Source of the DNA: DATNNN01 sp035601815
GTDB lineage: Bacteria; Pseudomonadota; Alphaproteobacteria; Rhizobiales; Xanthobacteraceae
Direction of reading: 5' to 3'
Assembly: GCA_035601815.1 (NCBI GenBank)
Contig: DATNNN010000231.1
Span: 1 to 8,551, forward strand
Length of the DNA: 8,551 nt
Both the position numbers and the translations under genes were made by a program. The notes below the pieces were generated by a model. That model saw only the letters and a program-made list of their open reading frames with translations, had not been told where the DNA came from and searched no databases. Shown here piece by piece: positions 6,385 through 8,551 of the stretch (positions are counted from its first letter, which is position 1; the number at the start of each line of letters is the position of its first letter).

Positions 6385-7061
6385 ATGAAGCTCTACATGC
6401 ACCCGTTTTCCATCACCAGTCGCCCATCCGCCTGTTCATCGCCGAGAACGGCATCAAATGCGACGAGCAGGTGGTGGATCTCATGACCGGCGAGCACCAC
6501 AAGGAGCCCTACGTTTCGCTCAATCCCAATCGCCTGGTGCCGATGATCGAGGACGGCGATTTCCGCCTGACCGAGAGTTCGGCGATCCTGAAGTATCTCG
6601 CCGACAAGTACGATCTTCCGTCCTATCCCAAGGACCTGAAGAAACGCGCCAAGGTCAACGAGATCATGGATTGGTTCAACACCAACTTCTACCGCGACTG
6701 GGGTTATGGTCTGGCCTATCCGCAGCTCTTTCCCCACCACAAGCGGCGTAGCGACGAAGCCCACGCCGGCGCCATCGAGTGGGGCAAGGAAGGCTCCAAG
6801 AAATGGCTGCAGGTCCTGAACGAATACTGGATTGGGCCGAAGCGGCGGTATCTCGCCGGCGACCAGGTGACGATCGCCGACTACTTCGGCGTCGCCATTC
6901 TGCCCCTGGGCGAAGTGCTGCGCTGCGACCTGTCGAAATATCCCAACGTGCAGCGCTGGGCCGACAACATGAAGAAGCAGCTCAAGAGCTGGCCACAGGT
7001 GAACGAGGTGTTCTACGGCGTCGCCCAGTCGGTGAAGGACAAGGACTTCGTCCGCGTCTGA
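6385..7061 (+). pseudogene. Glutathione S-transferase family gene, frameshifted near codon 13
   Basis: The ATG at 6385, with a good ribosome binding site, opens MKLYMHPFSITSRP, a typical GST N-terminal strand and active-site Ser/Thr loop. That frame then turns to nonsense and stops at the TGA within 6482-6489. The GST body continues in the -1 frame from about 6423: IRLFIAENGIKCDEQ, then residues through the stop at 7061. One base is missing in the CCC run at 6423-6425. With it restored the protein is about 225 residues, normal for GSTs, with a thioredoxin-like domain (cis-Pro motif RLVP, about 50-53; glutathione-binding ESSAILKYL, about 64-72) and a helical C-terminal domain (about 85-225). 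As it stands, a GTG at 6471 could give 196 residues lacking the first strand and active-site loop. The body shows no other damage, so the lesion is recent or a sequencing/assembly error. CGC CCA is not a known slippery site. Confidence 0.85.
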
Positions 7062-7150
7062 AGTCTTTTCACCCGAATTTCGCGCCCGACGCCGGGCCGC
7101 CGCAGTTGCGCCTTGTTTGCGCGATTCGCTCGTGATCCAAGGCGACGCGA

Positions 7151-7160
7151 CGAAATTTCG
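7151..7160. repeat. Perfect 10-bp palindrome upstream of the caspase-like gene
   Basis: CGAAATTTCG is a perfect palindrome ending 12 bases before the caspase-like ATG, just before its GGAAGA ribosome binding site. A near copy with one A fewer, CGAATTTCG, lies at 7074-7082, soon after the GST stop codon. Both are within the 111-base intergenic region. They could be operator half-sites or chance; no regulator is identified. Confidence 0.3.
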
Positions 7161-7172
7161 AGTCGGAAGAAA

Positions 7173-8551
7173 ATGACCCTGCACGGCGCGCGCCGCTTTC
7201 TCTCCATCGCCCTGGCGTTCTCGCTTGCCGTCCTGTTCGTGGCCGCGGCTTCGACCCAGCCGCAGGATGCTGACGCCGGCAGCGGCCGGGTGGCGCTCGT
7301 CATCGGCAACGCGGCGTATCCGGCCCGGCGCCTTGCCACCTCGGTGAACGACGCCGGTCTCGTCGCCGAGATGGTGCGCAACGCCGGCTACGATCTGGTC
7401 GAGGCGCGCGACGCCGACGAAACGCTCCTTCGCCAGACGGTGCGCGATTTCCTCGACAAGGTGGCGGCGGCGGGGCCCGATGCCGTCGCCTTCGTCTATC
7501 TCTCCGGCTACGGCCTGCAGTTCGAGGGCGATAACTATTTCGTGCCGGTCTCGGCGCGTCTCGCCCGCGTCTCCGACCTTCCGACCGAAGCCTTCCGCGT
7601 CGGCGATCTCCTGCGCGCGCTCGCCGGGATGAACGTGGCCGCCCGCGTCGTCGTCCTCGACATGGCCCGCGCGCACCCGTTCTTCGGCGGCGCCCGCGCC
7701 GTGCCGCCGGGCCTCACGGTGGTCGAGCCGGGCGAGGGCACGCTCGTCGCCTTTTCCACCGGTCCGGGCGCGGTGCTGCGCGATGGCGCCGGACCCTACG
7801 GTCTCTATGCCCCGGCGCTGGTCGAGATGGCGACCAAACCCGGCGTGCCGCTCGATCAGCTGTTCACCCAGGTGCGCCTGCGCGTACACGAGGCGAGCCG
7901 CGGCGCGATCACGCCCTGGCACAGGTCGCGCATCTCGGCGCCGGTTTTCTTCTTCGAGGACGAAGCCACGCCCGACGACACGGTGCCGCCGCAGGCAGAG
8001 CTCAATCCCCAGGCCCAGCAGTTGCTTGGCCGTCCGCTCGCGTCGCTTTCGCCGGACCAGGCGTATGGCGTGGCGCTCGAGCGCGACAGCATCGAGGCCT
8101 ACCAGGAATTCCTCGCGGCATTTCCCGGCCATCCGCTTGCCAAGCGCGTGCGGCTCCTGCTCGCCGAACGCCGCGAGGCGTTGATCTGGCGGCGCGCGGT
8201 CGCCGCCAATACGCCGCCGGCCTATTGGTCGTATCTACGGCGCTATCCGCGCGGGCCGCACGCGCCGGAGGCGCGCCGGCGTCTTGCCGCGCTCATCGCG
8301 CCCGTCGAGCCGCCGTCCGACTTCGCCATGATGGACTATGGCGTGCCGCCGCCAACCGACGACGAGGTGGCCTTTTACGAGGATTATTACGGCACCTACT
8401 ACGGCGGCGAGCCGCCCGACTACGCGCCGCCGCCGCCGTTTCCGGTCTACCTGTTGCCGCCGCTCGAGCCCGCGTTCGTCGACCTGCCGCCGCCGGTCTA
8501 CTACGAAGGTGCGGCGTATCTGCCGGTGCCCGGGGCGATCATGATGCGCCG
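7173..8551 (+). CDS. Exported caspase-like (peptidase C14) protein, both catalytic residues replaced; 3' end outside window
   Basis: 459 codons are visible, open to the right edge. Residues 1-27 are a signal peptide or membrane anchor. Residues 38-265 have the caspase p20 fold: RVALVIGNAAYP (39-50), LATSVNDAGLVAEMV (54-68), FVYLSGYGLQFEGDNYFVPV (107-126), VVVLDMARAHPF (159-170). In active members these last motifs read SGHG and DACR. Here the His position is Tyr113 (TAC, 7509-7511) and the Cys position is Ala165 (GCC, 7665-7667), so peptidase activity is not expected. A linker leads to two helical repeats with the pattern Y..[FY]L..[FY]P.....A...R..L (310-328 and 351-369). From about 380 the sequence becomes a Pro/Tyr/acidic low-complexity tail. 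GGAAGA precedes the ATG, which is the family's usual start. A role as an envelope scaffold or binding protein is inference. Confidence 0.88.
   Translation, partial: MTLHGARRFLSIALAFSLAVLFVAAASTQPQDADAGSGRVALVIGNAAYPARRLATSVNDAGLVAEMVRNAGYDLVEARDADETLLRQTVRDFLDKVAAAGPDAVAFVYLSGYGLQFEGDNYFVPVSARLARVSDLPTEAFRVGDLLRALAGMNVAARVVVLDMARAHPFFGGARAVPPGLTVVEPGEGTLVAFSTGPGAVLRDGAGPYGLYAPALVEMATKPGVPLDQLFTQVRLRVHEASRGAITPWHRSRISAPVFFFEDEATPDDTVPPQAELNPQAQQLLGRPLASLSPDQAYGVALERDSIEAYQEFLAAFPGHPLAKRVRLLLAERREALIWRRAVAANTPPAYWSYLRRYPRGPHAPEARRRLAALIAPVEPPSDFAMMDYGVPPPTDDEVAFYEDYYGTYYGGEPPDYAPPPPFPVYLLPPLEPAFVDLPPPVYYEGAAYLPVPGAIMMR

Noticed and set aside
6419..6430. Programmed -1 ribosomal frameshifting as the explanation for the split GST frame
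   Set aside because: The junction AGT CGC CCA does not fit a slippery heptamer, no pseudoknot or strong stem is evident just downstream, and GST genes are not known to use recoding.
6393..8132. A 579-codon open frame on the minus strand opposite the GST and caspase-like genes
   Set aside because: It mirrors the codons of two recognisable plus-strand genes. Its product is an Arg/Ala/Gly/His/Glu-rich sequence without any domain, as expected for antisense frames in GC-rich DNA.

Overview
The window is GC-rich and densely coded, with no stretch of 300 bases lacking a gene. The gene content points to an alphaproteobacterium, probably of the Hyphomicrobiales (Rhizobiales). The best pointers are a free-standing NDUFS4-type complex I subunit, a DUF192 protein beside it, the tRNA genes on either side, and an exported caspase-like protein with a Pro/Tyr-rich tail. 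This placement is an inference from gene content; no search was run.

Layout, left to right. (1) 1-1722, minus strand: a two-gene operon. A DUF2891 protein is followed, through a 4-base ATGA overlap, by a spermidine-synthase-fold protein with a signal peptide that runs off the left edge. (2) 1804-2787, plus strand: a compact mixed unit, tRNA-Pro(UGG) - DUF192 exported protein - NDUFS4-like complex I subunit - tRNA-Arg(UCU), with gaps of 12, 26 and 13 nt. (3) 2835-3179, minus strand: a small secreted protein of unknown function with an internal repeat, a strong ribosome binding site and its own intrinsic terminator. It is visibly less GC-rich than its surroundings. (4) 3343-6308: a divergent pair sharing a 74-bp intergenic region, an alpha/beta hydrolase on the minus strand and a PlsB-type glycerol-3-phosphate acyltransferase on the plus strand. 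(5) 6385-7061, plus: a glutathione S-transferase gene whose start and main body lie in different frames, so it carries a one-base frameshift or a sequence error. (6) 7173 to the right edge, plus: an exported caspase-fold (peptidase C14) protein in which both catalytic positions are replaced (His to Tyr113, Cys to Ala165), so it should be a pseudo-protease.

The genes do not form one pathway. The clearest functional links are the translational coupling in block 1, the tRNA/mRNA co-transcription suggested in block 2, and a possible lipid link in block 4, where an acyl-adding enzyme faces a hydrolase. The most notable items are the doubly inactivated caspase-like protein, the frameshifted GST, and the tRNA-bracketed complex I/DUF192 unit. 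I see no CRISPR array, insertion sequence, integrase or attachment-site duplication.
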